Counted from the first letter of the stretch, positions 28,001 to 40,874 are shown. The stretch: DNA of 54,417 bases from Thermoanaerobaculia bacterium (GCA_947259925.1 CAMYOG010000029.1:1-54417), one strand, 5' to 3'. Notes: a model not told the origin generated them from the letters alone. Made by a program: numbers and translations.

Positions 28001-29606
28001 CGATCGCGGCCACGTGATGGTCAACGTCGCGGTCTACCCGAAGCCCGAGGTGCAGCAGGCCGACGTGCTCTTCACGGTCGAGGACACCGGCATCGGCATG
28101 GACACCGACACCCAGGTGCGCGTCTTCGAGTCGTTCCGCCAGGCCGACGGCTCGACCACCCGGAAGTACGGCGGCACCGGACTCGGTCTCTCGATCTCCA
28201 GACAGCTGGTCGAGATGATGGGCGGTGAAATCTGGGTCGAGAGTCAGCCAGGCAGGGGCTCGAGCTTCCGCTTCTCGGCGACGCTCGGCTGCCAGGCGGA
28301 GGCCGCGCTGGCCGAGACGACGCCCGCGTTCCCTGGCGTGAGCGCTCTCATCGCGCACGACAGCCAGCTGGGAGCCCAGATCCTGGCCGACCACCTGCGG
28401 GAATGGGGCGTCTCGACTCGCGCGACGACTCGCCTCGACGGCACGCCTCCGCGAATCCCGATTCGGGAGGGCGAGACCTTCGACGTCGCGTTCATCGACG
28501 TCTCCTTGCTCGAGCGCGGGGGAGCCGGACTGGAGGACGCGCTCCGCAGCTTGGCGCCCGAGGTCCGGGTCGCGCTGCTGGCCCCGATGGACTACAGACG
28601 CGAGCGCGAGGCACAGCGGCTCGGGATCGAGGCTTGCCTGCGCAGGCCCGTGCGCCGAGCCGAGCTACTGCGCTTCCTGAGCGGCGCCGACAAGACAGAC
28701 CAAGCTCCGGAGGAGACGCCCGAGGCGGTGAGCCCGAAGCCTCCGCCCGAGAGCAGCACCCCGGCTACGAAGCGAGTTCTGGTGGTCGAAGACAACCCGA
28801 CCAACCAGACAGTGGCCCGGGCGATGCTCGAGAGCCTCGGGGTCGAGGTGGACGTGGTCGGCGACGGGATGCAGGCGGTCGAGGCGACCGCTGCAATCCC
28901 CTACGACCTGGTCCTGATGGACTGCCAGATGCCGGAGATGGACGGCTACGAGGCGAGCCGCACGATCCGCGCGCGCGAGCGACGCGTCCGTCCGGACGCG
29001 GACGCGCTCGGCATCGCCCCGACGATGCCGATCGTCGCCATGACCGCGAGCGCCATGGCCGGTGACCGCGAGCGCTGCGCGGCCGCCGGCATGGACGACT
29101 ACCTGAGCAAGCCGTTCGACTACGAGCAGCTCAAGCTGACACTGCGGCGTCATTTCGACGAGAGCTGGCAGGCCCCGGACGGTGCCGGCGACGCCGGGGG
29201 CCAGACGTCGATCGATTGGGACGAGCTCGACGAGACCGTCGCCGGCGCCAGCTCGCCGATCGATCCGCGGCCACTCGAGATCATCCGCTCGCTGTCGCCC
29301 GAGGGCGACGACAGCCTGATCACCACGGTCATCCAGAGCTACTTCGACGACGCTCCCCAGATGCTCGCCGACATGCAGGAAGGGCTCGACAGCGGTGACC
29401 TCGCTACGGTGCAGCGCTCGGCGCATCGTCTCAAGTCGAGCAGCGCGAATCTGGGGGCGATCGAGGTGTCGCAGCTGAGTCGCGATCTCGAAGCGCAAAT
29501 GCGCGCCAGCTCCACGGATGGCGCGGCCCAGTTGATCATCAGAATCGAAAAGTCGTTTGCCAGAGCACGGCGAGTGCTGGAGGAAGAATGGCACAGAGCG
29601 GCATGA
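25008..29606 (+). CDS. Hybrid histidine kinase with propeller sensor, two receivers and Hpt domain
   Basis: A 1532-aa one-protein phosphorelay. The signal peptide and a periplasmic sensor of two-component regulator propeller repeats run from about 40 to 700, with blade motifs such as [18 protein letters not shown] and [22 protein letters not shown] domain (about 750-830) and one membrane segment (about 822-842) precede the kinase. HisKA has His876 in [18 protein letters not shown]; the ATPase has [18 protein letters not shown] and [10 protein letters not shown] degenerate receiver (about 1105-1225) lacks the paired acidic residues and the lysine. A complete receiver follows (VEDNPTNQ, phospho-acceptor Asp1305 in [13 protein letters not shown]). 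The C-terminal Hpt domain carries His1473 ([13 protein letters not shown]). ATG at 25023 is an alternative start. It overlaps the next gene by 19 bases, which encodes a GGDEF-EAL protein. Confidence 0.92.
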   Translation: MGNVVMKRSRLSSRSWQRPICLGALLALALSLAPSADAAEPRNVRIERISSEAGLSQSLVNCTLQDSNGFMWFGTQEGLNRYDGYQFTVFDHDPDDPNSLLKGSIRSIVEDHRGVLWIGTLGGGLSRFNTVRGTFSHFRHSETDPSSLSSNQVQVVYRDRQERVWVGTDDSGLDLFDPKRGQFTHIQLKPGETVSVRGILQDVDGYLWLGTQRSGLFRYDPRSGAVHHYEHDPDSMGSLSDNRVMDILQDRYGTVWVATYSGGLNRFNALTETFDHFRHSPDHPTSLASDTTRVIFEDRFGTLWIGTDEGLNEWLPRDESFAVYTHDPDVPFTLSHNSIISITEDRGGVLWIGTYGGLNKWNRATEVFKHYRHSTTDPTRLRDSFVTSFAPAPDGKTYVGTFGGGVSALDPATGTFSHLTGAPDGPNTISDTRVMSLYTDGDGILWVGTHSGGLDRLDPETGRVTRYEANPSDPSALSATGVTSMLEDSHGHFWVGTYRGGLHLFDKSTGRFTRFMHDPADPTSLSSNRVVALYEDRNERIWIGTNGGGLNIFHPESETFTSFRPLDDTPQSLLSTDVWAIVEDDAGNLWLGTQGGGLSLWAAEHRSLGRPHFQSYTQRNGLLSNIVYGIVLDRTGSLWLSSNRGLTRFNPETEEFTHYHESHGLQSNEFNFAAAYRSPTGELFFGGINGFNTFRPERLRNSGYQAPIVLTRARIGNQTVADVASATIDAFQIDYQDRFFEFEFAALDFAAPSRIIYRYRLQGLDDRWIDLGTHRRIGYAGLDPGRYVLTVSATNQDGSWNENELTVELDVQPPPWATPLAKSIYVLVAGLLLLAAIRGSRARLDRVRELAAATKAKELAELASRSKSQFLANISHEIRTPLNGVLGMVELLQQTELTKRQQRFAATADRSARHLLNLLNDLLDLSKIEAGRLTLETVEFDLRQLVEEVIELVSENAQQKDLQLFHVIPEGMPPKLAGDPTRLRQVLANLVGNAIKFTDRGHVMVNVAVYPKPEVQQADVLFTVEDTGIGMDTDTQVRVFESFRQADGSTTRKYGGTGLGLSISRQLVEMMGGEIWVESQPGRGSSFRFSATLGCQAEAALAETTPAFPGVSALIAHDSQLGAQILADHLREWGVSTRATTRLDGTPPRIPIREGETFDVAFIDVSLLERGGAGLEDALRSLAPEVRVALLAPMDYRREREAQRLGIEACLRRPVRRAELLRFLSGADKTDQAPEETPEAVSPKPPPESSTPATKRVLVVEDNPTNQTVARAMLESLGVEVDVVGDGMQAVEATAAIPYDLVLMDCQMPEMDGYEASRTIRARERRVRPDADALGIAPTMPIVAMTASAMAGDRERCAAAGMDDYLSKPFDYEQLKLTLRRHFDESWQAPDGAGDAGGQTSIDWDELDETVAGASSPIDPRPLEIIRSLSPEGDDSLITTVIQSYFDDAPQMLADMQEGLDSGDLATVQRSAHRLKSSSANLGAIEVSQLSRDLEAQMRASSTDGAAQLIIRIEKSFARARRVLEEEWHRAA

Positions 29607-31756
29607 GAGACCCGGGCGAAACAGAGCGCGGTCACGGGCTGGTCCTGGTCGTCGACGACGACAAGATGATGCGCCTGCTCGCTCGCCAGTCGCTCGAGCG
29701 CGCCGGGTTCGTGGTCGTCGAGGCCGCGGACGGGACGGACGCGCTCACGGCGTTCGACGAGCATCTGCCGGACGTCGTCCTGCTCGATGTGCAGATGCCG
29801 GGGATGGACGGCTTCGAGACCTGCCGGACCTTGCGCGAGTCGACCACCGGGCGCTTCACGCCGGTCATGATGATGACCGGCCTCGACGACGTCGAATCGA
29901 TCGAACAGGCGTACGAGGCCGGGGCGACCGACTTCATCAACAAGCCCCTGAATTGGCTGGTGCTCGGGCACCGGCTCGAGTACATCCTCCGGTCGAGCCG
30001 ATCGGCAGAGCGGCTCCGCCTCAGCCAGGCGAAGCTCGCCAACGCCCAGCGGATCGCCAAGCTCGGCTACTGGGAGTGGGTGCCAGGGAAGGACCGGCTC
30101 TTCTCCTCGGGCGAGTTACGCCGGATCTTCGGAATGCCGGAGGGGCACCGCCCGTCCAGCCTCCAGGAGCTCGCCCTCTTCGTCCACGAGGATCAGCGGC
30201 AGCAGTTCCTGAGTGCCGTCGACGAGCTTCTGGAGGGGACGCCGATCGTCGACTTCGAGTATCGAATCCGCACCGCCGACGGCGCTGAGCGGTTCGTCCG
30301 CCAGCACGCCGAGGCGTTGCTCGGTGAGAGCGGTCACCTGACGCGGGTCACCGGTACGATCCAGGATGTGACCGAGCAGCGGGAGGCAGAGGAGAAGGCC
30401 CGCTACATGGCCTACTACGACGGCATCACTGGCCTCCCGAACCGCCGCTCGTTCACCGAGACGCTCGAGCGGTTCCTCGAAGACCCGCGGTTCAGAACCG
30501 ATGCGACCGCCGTCCTGTTCGTCGACCTGGATCGCCTCAATCAAGTGAACGAGAGTCTCGGGCGCTCGGCGGGCGACGAGCTGGTTCGTCAGGCGGCGCT
30601 GCGGATCGTCAAGTGCGTCCGCTCCACCGATCTGGTGGCACGGGCGGCGCGCGATCACCACCAGCACCTGGTGTCGCGCTTCGACGGCGACGAGTTCGTC
30701 ATTCTCCTGACCCACCTGGCGGACATCGACGCCACCGCGATGATCGCGCAGCGGCTGGGTGAAGCTCTGGCGGAGCCGTTCGCCGTCGCCGGCCAGGAGA
30801 TCTTCGTCACCGCCAATATCGGCATCGGCATCTTCTCGCACGACGGCGACACCGCCGAGCAGCTGCTCCGCAACGCCCACCTGGCCGCCGAGCACGCCAA
30901 AGAGACCGAGGGGAGAAGCTGCCAGTTCTATACCGAGTCGCTCAACGAGGCGGCGCGCGAGCGCCTGACCCTGGAGGCCGACCTGCGCCGGGCGCTCGAC
31001 CGTGGGGAGCTGGAGCTCAACTATCAGCCGCAGTTCCGGGTCGCCGACAACTCTATCGTCGGTGCCGAGGCGCTCCTCCGATGGCACCACAGTGAGCTGG
31101 GGACGATCTCCCCCGCGGTGTTCATCCCGCTCGCCGAAGAGATCGGCCTGATCCACGAGGTCGGTGAGTGGGTGCTGGAGACCGCCTGCCGCCAGGCGCG
31201 CAGGTGGCAGGAGCAGTACGACGGCCGATTCCGGATCGCCGCCAACATCTCGAATCGCCAGTTCCTCGGCAGTGGCCTGCTGCCGACCGTCCGCCGCGTC
31301 CTCAGCGGCACCGGGCTGGATCCCCGCTTCCTCGAGCTCGAGCTTACTGAGAGCGTCATCCTCGGCGCCGACGACAACGAGCTGAGCCAGCTCGCCGAGC
31401 TGCGCGCTCTGGGTCTGAAGCTCGCGATCGACGACTTCGGGACCGGCTACTCGTCGCTCAGCTACCTGACGCGCTTTCCGGTCGACGCGCTCAAGATCGA
31501 TCGCAGCTTCATCCGCGACGTCCCCGGCCTGCCCCAGAAAGAGGCGATCGCCAAGGCGATCATCGCGATGGGTCAGAGTCTCGGCCTGCGGGTCATCGCG
31601 GAGGGCGTCGAGACCGCGGCCCAGCTCCATTTCCTCCGCGGTCTCGACTGCGACGAGCAGCAGGGCTTCTTGATGGCCGAGCCGATGACCGCCGCGGACC
31701 TGAGCCAGCGGCTGGCCGAGGGCCTGAGCGCCGGGCACCGATCGGCCGCCGGCTAG
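29588..31756 (+). CDS. Response regulator with PAS, GGDEF and EAL domains
   Basis: A 722-aa cytoplasmic c-di-GMP enzyme whose ATG lies 19 bases inside the kinase gene. The receiver has the phospho-acceptor Asp67 in [19 protein letters not shown] domain (about 160-265, [17 protein letters not shown]) follows. The GGDEF domain (about 275-450) has DGDEF rather than GGDEF, with a short insertion before it ([17 protein letters not shown]); its synthase activity is uncertain. The EAL domain (about 470-715) retains EALLRW (Glu494), [22 protein letters not shown] and EGVET, so phosphodiesterase activity is likely. The overlap suggests the upstream Hpt domain passes phosphate to this receiver. The type IV pilus operon next door is a plausible target, since c-di-GMP often controls pili. 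Confidence 0.92.
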   Translation: MAQSGMRDPGETERGHGLVLVVDDDKMMRLLARQSLERAGFVVVEAADGTDALTAFDEHLPDVVLLDVQMPGMDGFETCRTLRESTTGRFTPVMMMTGLDDVESIEQAYEAGATDFINKPLNWLVLGHRLEYILRSSRSAERLRLSQAKLANAQRIAKLGYWEWVPGKDRLFSSGELRRIFGMPEGHRPSSLQELALFVHEDQRQQFLSAVDELLEGTPIVDFEYRIRTADGAERFVRQHAEALLGESGHLTRVTGTIQDVTEQREAEEKARYMAYYDGITGLPNRRSFTETLERFLEDPRFRTDATAVLFVDLDRLNQVNESLGRSAGDELVRQAALRIVKCVRSTDLVARAARDHHQHLVSRFDGDEFVILLTHLADIDATAMIAQRLGEALAEPFAVAGQEIFVTANIGIGIFSHDGDTAEQLLRNAHLAAEHAKETEGRSCQFYTESLNEAARERLTLEADLRRALDRGELELNYQPQFRVADNSIVGAEALLRWHHSELGTISPAVFIPLAEEIGLIHEVGEWVLETACRQARRWQEQYDGRFRIAANISNRQFLGSGLLPTVRRVLSGTGLDPRFLELELTESVILGADDNELSQLAELRALGLKLAIDDFGTGYSSLSYLTRFPVDALKIDRSFIRDVPGLPQKEAIAKAIIAMGQSLGLRVIAEGVETAAQLHFLRGLDCDEQQGFLMAEPMTAADLSQRLAEGLSAGHRSAAG

Positions 31757-34675
31757 CTACTGGTTGAAGAGCTTGAGGACGGTGAGGAAGGCGGTGACGC
31801 CGCTGTCCGGGCCGGCGACCGCGACCCCGACGTCGAGATTGATCACCGTCTGCCACGGTCCGACCACCGTGCCGGCCACGCCCACTCCGCCCAGGAACTC
31901 CTGATCGAAGCCGCTCGTCTGGTCGGTCGCCCAGGCGGCGTCGCCCAGGAGGTCGAGACGGAAGAGCTCGCCCAGCCCGAAGCCGTAGCTGAGGTGCGCC
32001 GCCAGGACCTCCTCGGCCCTGACCTTGTCGCTCTGGTAGCCACGGACGGTGATGTCGCTGAACGGGCCGAACTCGTACTTGCTGAAGCGATCGAGGCGAT
32101 GACCGTCTAGATACTCGAGCTCCAGGCCGAACTTGAGGAAGTTCGGCAGGTGCCAGGTCTTGCCAACGCTCGCCCCCCAGCGCTCGAACGTGTCGAAGTC
32201 GGGGTCGAAGTCCTCGTTGGCCGGCAGGCCCCATTCTTCCCACTCGCTGCGGACGGTGTAGTTGCCGTGCAACCGGAATCGGTAGCCCCTCCGGTTGTAG
32301 CGTGCGACCAGCGTGAAGCCGTGATTGAAGTGGTCGCGTGGGATGACGAACTCGGGCGCGGTGTCGTCCGCGCGGCTGAACTTGCGCCATTCGAGCTCGT
32401 ACTCGAAGTCGAGCTTGAAGAAGTTGCCGAACGGCCTGCCGATCTTGAGGTCGAGGCTGGGTGATAGGACCTCGACGTCCTCCTGATTGACCTCGACCCC
32501 GTCACGGAAGAGGGTGTCGGTGCCGGCGATGGCGAGGCCGAAGACGTCGAAGCCGACATCGAACTTGCTATCGCGAAAGCTCGGGTCGGTCAGGGCGACA
32601 TTGAACAGCGCGCCGGCGAAGAAGACGTTGGCCTGCGAGCCCTTGCCGCGCCAGTCGAGCCAGAGCCAGTTGATGCCGGCCAGCGGGATCGGAAAGTCGA
32701 GCGACTCGTCCTGCAGAACCCCACCGACCAGGAAACGCCGGCTGGTATCGAGCTCCTCCTGGAGCACCCGCTCGCCGGTCTCCTTGTCGATCGTGAGGTA
32801 TCGGAAGCCCTTGTCGGTGTCGCGGACGATGGTCAGCTCCGAGTCGAGCATCGCCTGCCGCCGCTCTTCGAACTGGTCACCATTGATCTCGATATCGGTC
32901 AGCTCCAGCTCGCGCTCGACGATCGTGGTGGCGCTCAGGATCGACCAGATCTGCTGTCCGACCAGCCGCACCGGCAGGTAGTAGCTGGTGGCGGCCCAGA
33001 GCGCCGGTTGCCCGTCTGCGGTCACCGGGGCGAAGTAGATGGTCTCGTCGTTCGACAGAACGTCACCTTTGAGGCCGAGCTGCACGGCTCGGGTCTGCAC
33101 TCGCGCGTAGATCTCGCGATCGATCCAGACCGTGCCCTGATGCAGGCTCCGCCCCTCTTCGACAGCCACGGCCGGCTCGAAGTCGACCACCCAGCAGTCA
33201 CGTCCCTGAACGGTCGCCGTACCGCGCAGCCGATACCGGTACTCCTGGGTGAAGTTGATCTCCACCGGCAGCGAGGCGGCGCGCTCGGGCTGTAGTAGCG
33301 GGATCTCGGGGATCGTCTTGTTCCGCCACTTGACCCCGTTGACCAGGAACTCTCTCCACGCCCAGTCGTAGCTCTCTCCCTGGCGCTCGAAGTAGTCGCC
33401 ACGGAAGGTGGCGTCGACCGACTGCGCACCGGTGCCGAGTTGGAACCGCAGGTGGGCGGTGTTGGTCGCCTGGTAGTGATGTAGCCGGCGGGCCTGGGCG
33501 TCCTCGAACGCCTGCAGCCGGCGCAAGATCTCCTCCACCGGCATCTGCCGGGTGTCCTCGACGGTCAGCGTCTCCTCGACGCCCTCGACCCCCTCGAGCT
33601 CGGCCGCGGTCATCCGATCGAGACTCATCAACATCACCGTCGGCGGCCCCTCGACCTCGACCTCGAAACCGCTCCCGGTGCGCAGTCCGTAGAGCGGCAA
33701 GGGCGTTCCGCTGTCCAGATCGATCACCGCCGGGTTGTGCAGATGGGGGTCCGGGAACTCGAGACGGACCGAACTCGCGCCCGGCGGTGACCGCACCACG
33801 ACCCGCAGCGATAGGTCTTCGCCGCGCACGAAGCTCCAGGCCTCGAGCGCTCCGCTCGGCACCGAGTAGGGATCGATCGACAGATCGCCCGCGAAGTTGG
33901 TGGCGAGCCGGCGAAATGGAGCCAACCTGCGGGCGGTCGCCTCACCGGTCCGGAACAGCGCGATCGAAGCTCCGGCGGTGGCGAGCTGGCCGGCCCGGGC
34001 GAGGACCTCGGACGGCTCCGCGGGCTCTCCGAGCGAGTCCGCGGCGATCGCGATGCCCGGATCGAGCGACTGCAGGAGCGGAGCGGTCGTCGCCAGCGTC
34101 GCGTCGAGAGGTGGCGCCAGGGTGACGCCGTCGACGTAGGCCGCGATCTCCTCGGCGAACAGGCTCTCGAGGTAGGACCGGCTGCTGTCGCCGACGCTCG
34201 CGAAAACCTGCGCCGACGGCTGGGCACCCGAGATCGCGACCGCTGCCCGCTTGATCAGAAAGGCGTACTCCTCCGGATCGCTCTGGCCGTCGGAGCGCCA
34301 GCCGAGCTGAAAGTGGGTGGTTTCGGCGGCGCCGGCAGCGAGCTCGGCCAGCTGGCGTAGCTCCGCTTCCAGGCTCTCGATGCCGGCCAGCAGGGGGGGC
34401 GGAGTCTCGAACTCGACCGCGAGCCAGGGGATCGCGCCCGCCGCACTGACCGCCCGCGACGCGACAGCGTCCGCCGGACCCGCGGAGGCCACCCACTTCA
34501 CGAACAACGCCTCGTCCTCGGACATCGTCTCCGCGGCGAGAAGCTCCGTGAACAGCGACGGGTCCTCGACGATCAGACCCGCGCAGGGGAGGCAGGTCGG
34601 CGCTTCGGCGCTCACCCGGAAGGCGATCACCCAGAGCGCGAGGGTCAGGAGTGGCACCAGCGAGTTTCGCTTCAT
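31757..34675 (-). CDS. Outer-membrane protein combining a glycosidase-like domain, a LolA-like domain and a beta-barrel
   Basis: A 972-aa exported protein, starting at 34675 with MKRNSLVPLLTLALWVIAF and a signal peptide ending near VSAEAP. Residues about 30-330 contain alternating helices and strands like a TIM-barrel glycosidase (PEEYAFLIKRAAVAI, SVGDSSRSYLESLFAEEIA, YVDGVTLAP); catalytic acids are not evident. Residues about 400-640 match the LolA/lipoprotein-sorting type of beta fold (WVVDFEPAVAVEEGRSLHQG; GTVWIDREIYARVQTRA). Residues about 690-972 are amphipathic strands ending in LTVLKLFNQ, like a surface-antigen barrel (RFRLHGNYTVRSEWEEWG). The domain assignments are mine by eye. The longer frame to 35335 is the Nudix gene out of frame. 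A role as an OM export or sensing protein is inferred. Confidence 0.68.
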   Translation of the reverse strand: MKRNSLVPLLTLALWVIAFRVSAEAPTCLPCAGLIVEDPSLFTELLAAETMSEDEALFVKWVASAGPADAVASRAVSAAGAIPWLAVEFETPPPLLAGIESLEAELRQLAELAAGAAETTHFQLGWRSDGQSDPEEYAFLIKRAAVAISGAQPSAQVFASVGDSSRSYLESLFAEEIAAYVDGVTLAPPLDATLATTAPLLQSLDPGIAIAADSLGEPAEPSEVLARAGQLATAGASIALFRTGEATARRLAPFRRLATNFAGDLSIDPYSVPSGALEAWSFVRGEDLSLRVVVRSPPGASSVRLEFPDPHLHNPAVIDLDSGTPLPLYGLRTGSGFEVEVEGPPTVMLMSLDRMTAAELEGVEGVEETLTVEDTRQMPVEEILRRLQAFEDAQARRLHHYQATNTAHLRFQLGTGAQSVDATFRGDYFERQGESYDWAWREFLVNGVKWRNKTIPEIPLLQPERAASLPVEINFTQEYRYRLRGTATVQGRDCWVVDFEPAVAVEEGRSLHQGTVWIDREIYARVQTRAVQLGLKGDVLSNDETIYFAPVTADGQPALWAATSYYLPVRLVGQQIWSILSATTIVERELELTDIEINGDQFEERRQAMLDSELTIVRDTDKGFRYLTIDKETGERVLQEELDTSRRFLVGGVLQDESLDFPIPLAGINWLWLDWRGKGSQANVFFAGALFNVALTDPSFRDSKFDVGFDVFGLAIAGTDTLFRDGVEVNQEDVEVLSPSLDLKIGRPFGNFFKLDFEYELEWRKFSRADDTAPEFVIPRDHFNHGFTLVARYNRRGYRFRLHGNYTVRSEWEEWGLPANEDFDPDFDTFERWGASVGKTWHLPNFLKFGLELEYLDGHRLDRFSKYEFGPFSDITVRGYQSDKVRAEEVLAAHLSYGFGLGELFRLDLLGDAAWATDQTSGFDQEFLGGVGVAGTVVGPWQTVINLDVGVAVAGPDSGVTAFLTVLKLFNQ

Positions 34676-34686
34676 CGTTTGCCTAC

Positions 34687-35112
34687 CTACGTAGCGCGGC
34701 CGGCAAGGATTCCGAGAGCCTCGGCCAGTAGCTCGCGATCGCGCTCGTATGAGAGAAGTTCGCCGGCGTCGGCCGGTGGGATCCATCGGACTTCGTCGAC
34801 CTCGTGGTCCGCGGGTCGCGACTCGATCGTGCCTCGCTCGACCGCCATCAACCAGTACCGGACCTCCTTGTGGCGACCCCGGGAGTCCAGGTACCGGACG
34901 GTGGAGAGAGGAGCGTCGAGCCGGCAGGTCAGCCCGGTCTCTTCGAGCACCTCCCGCACCGCACCCTCTTCGAACGACTCGCCCGAGGCGAGTTTGCCCT
35001 TGGGAAAGCTCCAGTCGTCGTACTTCGGTCGGTGGATAACCAGGAGCTCGGCACGCTCGCCCGACCCGCGTAGGATCACGCCGCCGGCCGCCAGCACCTC
35101 TCCCCCACTCAT
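34687..35112 (-). CDS. Nudix hydrolase
   Basis: A 141-aa Nudix-family pyrophosphohydrolase. The Nudix box GX5EX7REUXEEXGU is complete in GKLASGESFEEGAVREVLEE followed by TGL. The N-terminus LAAGGVILRGSGERAELLVI and the segment KYDDWSFPKGKL match the NTP/dinucleoside polyphosphate branch; the WSFPKGKL motif is often seen in Ap4A-type or MutT-type enzymes. It ends 11 bases before the outer-membrane protein start, so both are probably one transcript. The substrate cannot be fixed by sequence. Confidence 0.87.
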   Translation of the reverse strand: MSGGEVLAAGGVILRGSGERAELLVIHRPKYDDWSFPKGKLASGESFEEGAVREVLEETGLTCRLDAPLSTVRYLDSRGRHKEVRYWLMAVERGTIESRPADHEVDEVRWIPPADAGELLSYERDRELLAEALGILAGRAT

Positions 35113-35140
35113 GCCCGACCTCGGGTCGAGACCTGGATCG

Positions 35141-35214
35141 TGGCAAAAGAACGCCGAAAGGAGTACAATGGTACCTCTCGTAAATACAAGATAACAAAAG
35201 AGTTATATTGAAAT
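35141..35214 (+). promoter_or_regulatory. AT-rich promoter zone of the NRPS-like gene
   Basis: This stretch is AT-rich in an otherwise GC-rich region (taaatacaagataacaaaag). TGGCAA (35141-35146) and TACAAT (35164-35169) are 17 bases apart and could be -35 and -10 elements of a rightward promoter. An inverted pair ATAAC/GTTAT (35191-35206) follows. It also lies upstream of the divergent Nudix gene, so it may serve both. The rest of the 241-base gap to 35354 shows no other clear signal. Confidence 0.4.
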
Positions 35215-35353
35215 ACTCGAATCTCTCGACCGGTGGGTCCACGCCCGCCGCACCCCGCGGCGCGATTCTACTGTCCGCCGATCGGGCTCGCCACGACCGA
35301 CGGGTGATGCAAGGCGAGCGCCAGCCCGGCCGCACGCGGCCCTCGGAGCCGAA

Positions 35354-37767
<2,414 letters not shown>

Positions 37768-37771
<4 letters not shown>

Positions 37772-39261
37772 CGCTCGCGGACCGAGAAGTCGACCACCAG
37801 CGGCAGGTGGTCGGATACCAGCAGCGAGTCGGTCGGGGTCAGCCCCGCCGCGTCCAGAACGTCGGCCGGCATGCCCTCGGTATCGAGCACGAAGCTGGCC
37901 AGCTCCTCGAGCGCGTCGCCGGTGTAGAAGACGAAATCGAGCCTGCCCGGCGCGAACGGCGACGAGGCCCGCCGCCAGGTGTGGATCAGCCGGCGGTGGG
38001 TGTGGCGGAGCGGCGCCTCGCGCAGCGATCCGTCCGAGCGGCCCGGATCGAAGTCGGGGCCGTTCGCCGGGTCGACGAAGACGCCGTCGCGGAGCGCCTC
38101 GAGCTGACGCCGGTAGCCAACCAGGTTGAAGTCACCGAGCAGTACCATCGCGTCCTCGGGATCGATCGCGAACGGGCCAGCGCCGCCGAGGAGATCGCGC
38201 CAGGTCGCCATCAGGTTGTCGACCTCCCGGTCGCGGCCGGCGTCGTTGGCGCAACAGGGCGGATGGGCATTGAAGATCACCACATCGCGATCGCCCAGCC
38301 GCGACGGCAGCCCGATGTGGGTCACCAGGTTGCCGTCGACCGCCTCGGCCGAGCGGATGCCGAACGAGCTCACCGTGTGGACGTCACCGACCCGGACCGC
38401 GGACCAGCGCCCGGGGAGTACGCCGGCGACGAACTGCCGCGTCCGCTGGGCGCTCCAGTCGGCCAGGGACTGCAGACAGATCACGTCGGGCTGGAGCGCC
38501 TTGAACAGGGCCTCGTAGATCTCCGGCACCACGCCGATCAGCGAGTCCTCGACGTTCAGGCTGAGAATCCGGATCGACCGCTCGCCCGATCGGCCGAGCC
38601 CGATCGGCGCCGGCGGTCCGACCCGCTTTTTGGCCAACCGGTAGACCAGGACGCCGCGGTTCGGCAGCCGGTCGCCGCCGGCTCCCTCTTCCTGCAAGAC
38701 CATCCGGACCTTCCGCCGTCGCTCCACGAGCGCCTCGGCGCCGCTCGCCTGCACCTCCGCCGGGAGAGTAACCCGGATCTCGAAGGTCTCGGACGAGTGG
38801 GTCGGCATCGCCTGGTAGATTCCGGACCCGGCTCGCTCCTGGCTGGGAGCGCCGTCCGCGTCGTAGCGGACGATCTGACGCTCGCCGAACCGGAGCTCCA
38901 GATCGACGCCCAGAACGCCGACCGCGACGCCGGTCGACCTCTTGCCGTCGAGGTCGAGGTAGAGCCTGAGCCGGTTGCCGGCCGCGGCCGAAGGTGGATT
39001 CTGGAGCAGGGTCTCGCGCCCGACCTCGAGCCGCAGGAAGAGCGCCTCGCCGTCGTCGGCCAGCCAGAGCCGGCCGAGGTCGAGGCCGCCGGCAGCGCCG
39101 TCGCCGTCACTGTCGACGATCCTCGGCCGACGCTTACCCCACTCTTCGAAGGCGCCGTCGGTCAGCACCGCCAGGCGCTTGGCCTCGGCGACTCGACCCG
39201 CGCCGGCAACGGCCAGGGCGGCGAGTAGGAGCGGAGCCAGGGGACGGAGCGAGCGGCTCAG
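37768..39261 (-). CDS. Secreted endonuclease/exonuclease/phosphatase-family protein
   Basis: A 497-aa exported protein. No ATG, GTG or TTG fits; the best start is CTG at 39261, which overlaps the stop of the upstream transporter (CTGA) and is followed at once by a proper signal peptide (SRSLRPLAPLLLAALAVAGA ending GRVAEA). Residues about 27-185 form a beta-rich domain with AFEEWGKRRPRIVDSDGDGA, similar to sugar-binding domains. The C-terminal half is the EEP nuclease/phosphatase fold, with motifs SIRILSLNVED, PDVICLQSLADW, VVIFNAHPPCC, MVLLGDFNLVG and SDHLPLVVDF. The usual substrates are nucleic acids, phosphoinositides or sphingomyelin; here the substrate is unknown. Downstream of a nucleoside transporter, so extracellular nucleotide scavenging is plausible. 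Confidence 0.78.
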
Positions 39262-40874
39262 ATGAGTATTCCGGCGATCGTCGCGGTCAGCCAGGACGCC
39301 AGCGCGCCCCCGAGCATCGCCCTGAAGCCGACCGTGGCCAGGTCGGTCCGTCGCTCGGGGGCGAGCGCGCTCATGCCGCCGATCTGGATGCCGATCGACG
39401 AGAAGTTGGCGAAGCCGCACAGCGCGTAGGTGGAAACGACGATCGCCCGCTCGCTCAGCTCGCCGTCCCGAATGTAGTTGCCGAGCGCTCCGAACGAGAC
39501 GAACTCGTTGAGCGACAGCTTGACGCCGAGCAGATTGCCGACCTTGGCGGCGTCCGCCCAGGGCACTCCGAGCAGCCAGGCTACCGGCCGCAGCAGCCAG
39601 CCGAAGAGCGTCTGGAGCGAGCCGGGGAAGTAGCCGGTGAACTCGCTGGTGATCGGCGACATGCCGCCCGCCGAGTAGGTGATGACGTCGCCTCCCAGCA
39701 GTCTGCCGTCGATGATCGAATCGAGGTAGTTCAACAGGACGTCGACCACCGCGATCAGCGCGATGAAGCCGACCAGCATGGCACCGACGTTGACCGCCAG
39801 CTTCAGGCCGTCGGTGATGCCGTTGGTCGCCGCCTCGATCACGTTGCTGCCGCTCTCGATGTCGGGCAGCTCGACGTCCCCGGCGGTCTGCGAATGCTCG
39901 AGCTCGGGGTAGATGATCTTGCCGACCACCAGCGCCGCCGGTGCCGACATCACCGTCGCCGCCACCAGGTGACCCGCCGGGACCCCGAGGGCGATGTAGC
40001 CGGCCAACACGCCTCCAGCGATGGTCGCGAAGCCGCCGACCATCACCGTCAGCAGCTCCGACCTGGTCATCTCGGGCAGAAACGGTCGGATCAGGAGCGG
40101 TGCCTCGGTCTGGCCGACGAAGATGTTGGCGCTGCACGAGAGCGTCTCGGCGCCGCTGGTCCCGATCGTCCAGCGCATGAAGTGGCTGATCGACATGATC
40201 AGCTTCTGCATGATGCCGAGGTAGTAGAGGACCGCCATGAAGCCGCCGAAGAAGACGATCGTCGGCAGCACCTTGAACGCGAACTGCACCCCGAAGCCGG
40301 GCCAGCTGGTACCCGGTCCGAAGTGGGCGGGGTCGGCCAGATTGCCGAACAGGAAACGCGCACCGTAGTCGGACAGGTTGAGGAAGCCGGCGACCCCATC
40401 GCTGAAGCCCTGGAAGATCTCCTTGCCCGGAATCTGACGGGAGATCAGCATGGCGATGCCCAGGGCCATGAACAGAGCGCCGGCGTAGGCCTGGTATTTC
40501 GCGGGTATGCCGACCCAGCCGCGCACGACCATGAACGCGACCAGCAGCAGAAGTAGGTAGGTGTCTGCGGGCGCCGGGATCAGCGTCATCAGATAGCCGA
40601 CCGCCAGCGCCACCGGCACGACCATGCCGATCCGCTTCCAGTCCCTCTCGCCCCGCTCCGCTTCGCCACGCAGCAGGTAGCTGACGATCAGCAGACCGAG
40701 CAGGACCATGCCGACATAGCTCCACCGATCCTCGCGCAGGATGACCAGCGCGAGGGTGAACTGGAGCAGGAGTCCCCACACCACCGGGCGCAGCCGAACT
40801 TGCCGCTTGTGGTACGAGAGGGCCCACGCCAGACCGAGCAGGGCCACCAGACCGAGCAGACTGACCGGATTCAT
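39258..40874 (-). CDS. Concentrative nucleoside transporter (NupC/CNT family)
   Basis: A 538-aa inner-membrane symporter of the CNT family, which imports nucleosides with Na+ or H+. The N-terminal part has segments LLGLVALLGLAWALSY and RPVVWGLLLQFTLALVIL; the family signature GQTEAPLLIRPFLPEMTRSE and TLSCSANIFVGQTEAPL are intact, followed by LTVMVGGFATIAGGVLAGYI and the C-terminal FGALGNYIRDGELSERAIVV with TYALCGFANFSSIGIQIGGM. Slightly longer than NupC (400 aa) because of extra N-terminal helices, similar to vertebrate-type CNTs. It overlaps the downstream EEP-family gene by four bases and diverges from the dehydrogenase gene by 66 bases. Confidence 0.9.
   Translation of the reverse strand: MNPVSLLGLVALLGLAWALSYHKRQVRLRPVVWGLLLQFTLALVILREDRWSYVGMVLLGLLIVSYLLRGEAERGERDWKRIGMVVPVALAVGYLMTLIPAPADTYLLLLLVAFMVVRGWVGIPAKYQAYAGALFMALGIAMLISRQIPGKEIFQGFSDGVAGFLNLSDYGARFLFGNLADPAHFGPGTSWPGFGVQFAFKVLPTIVFFGGFMAVLYYLGIMQKLIMSISHFMRWTIGTSGAETLSCSANIFVGQTEAPLLIRPFLPEMTRSELLTVMVGGFATIAGGVLAGYIALGVPAGHLVAATVMSAPAALVVGKIIYPELEHSQTAGDVELPDIESGSNVIEAATNGITDGLKLAVNVGAMLVGFIALIAVVDVLLNYLDSIIDGRLLGGDVITYSAGGMSPITSEFTGYFPGSLQTLFGWLLRPVAWLLGVPWADAAKVGNLLGVKLSLNEFVSFGALGNYIRDGELSERAIVVSTYALCGFANFSSIGIQIGGMSALAPERRTDLATVGFRAMLGGALASWLTATIAGILI

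Noticed and set aside
25710..28394. Long antisense open frame opposite the hybrid kinase gene
   Set aside because: Composition like other GC shadows, no recognisable domain, while the plus strand has a full kinase.
35168..35194. Eight-codon mini-ORF with AAGGAG site upstream of the NRPS-like gene
   Set aside because: Too short to support; its ribosome site overlaps a candidate -10 box, and no attenuator structure with repeated codons is visible.
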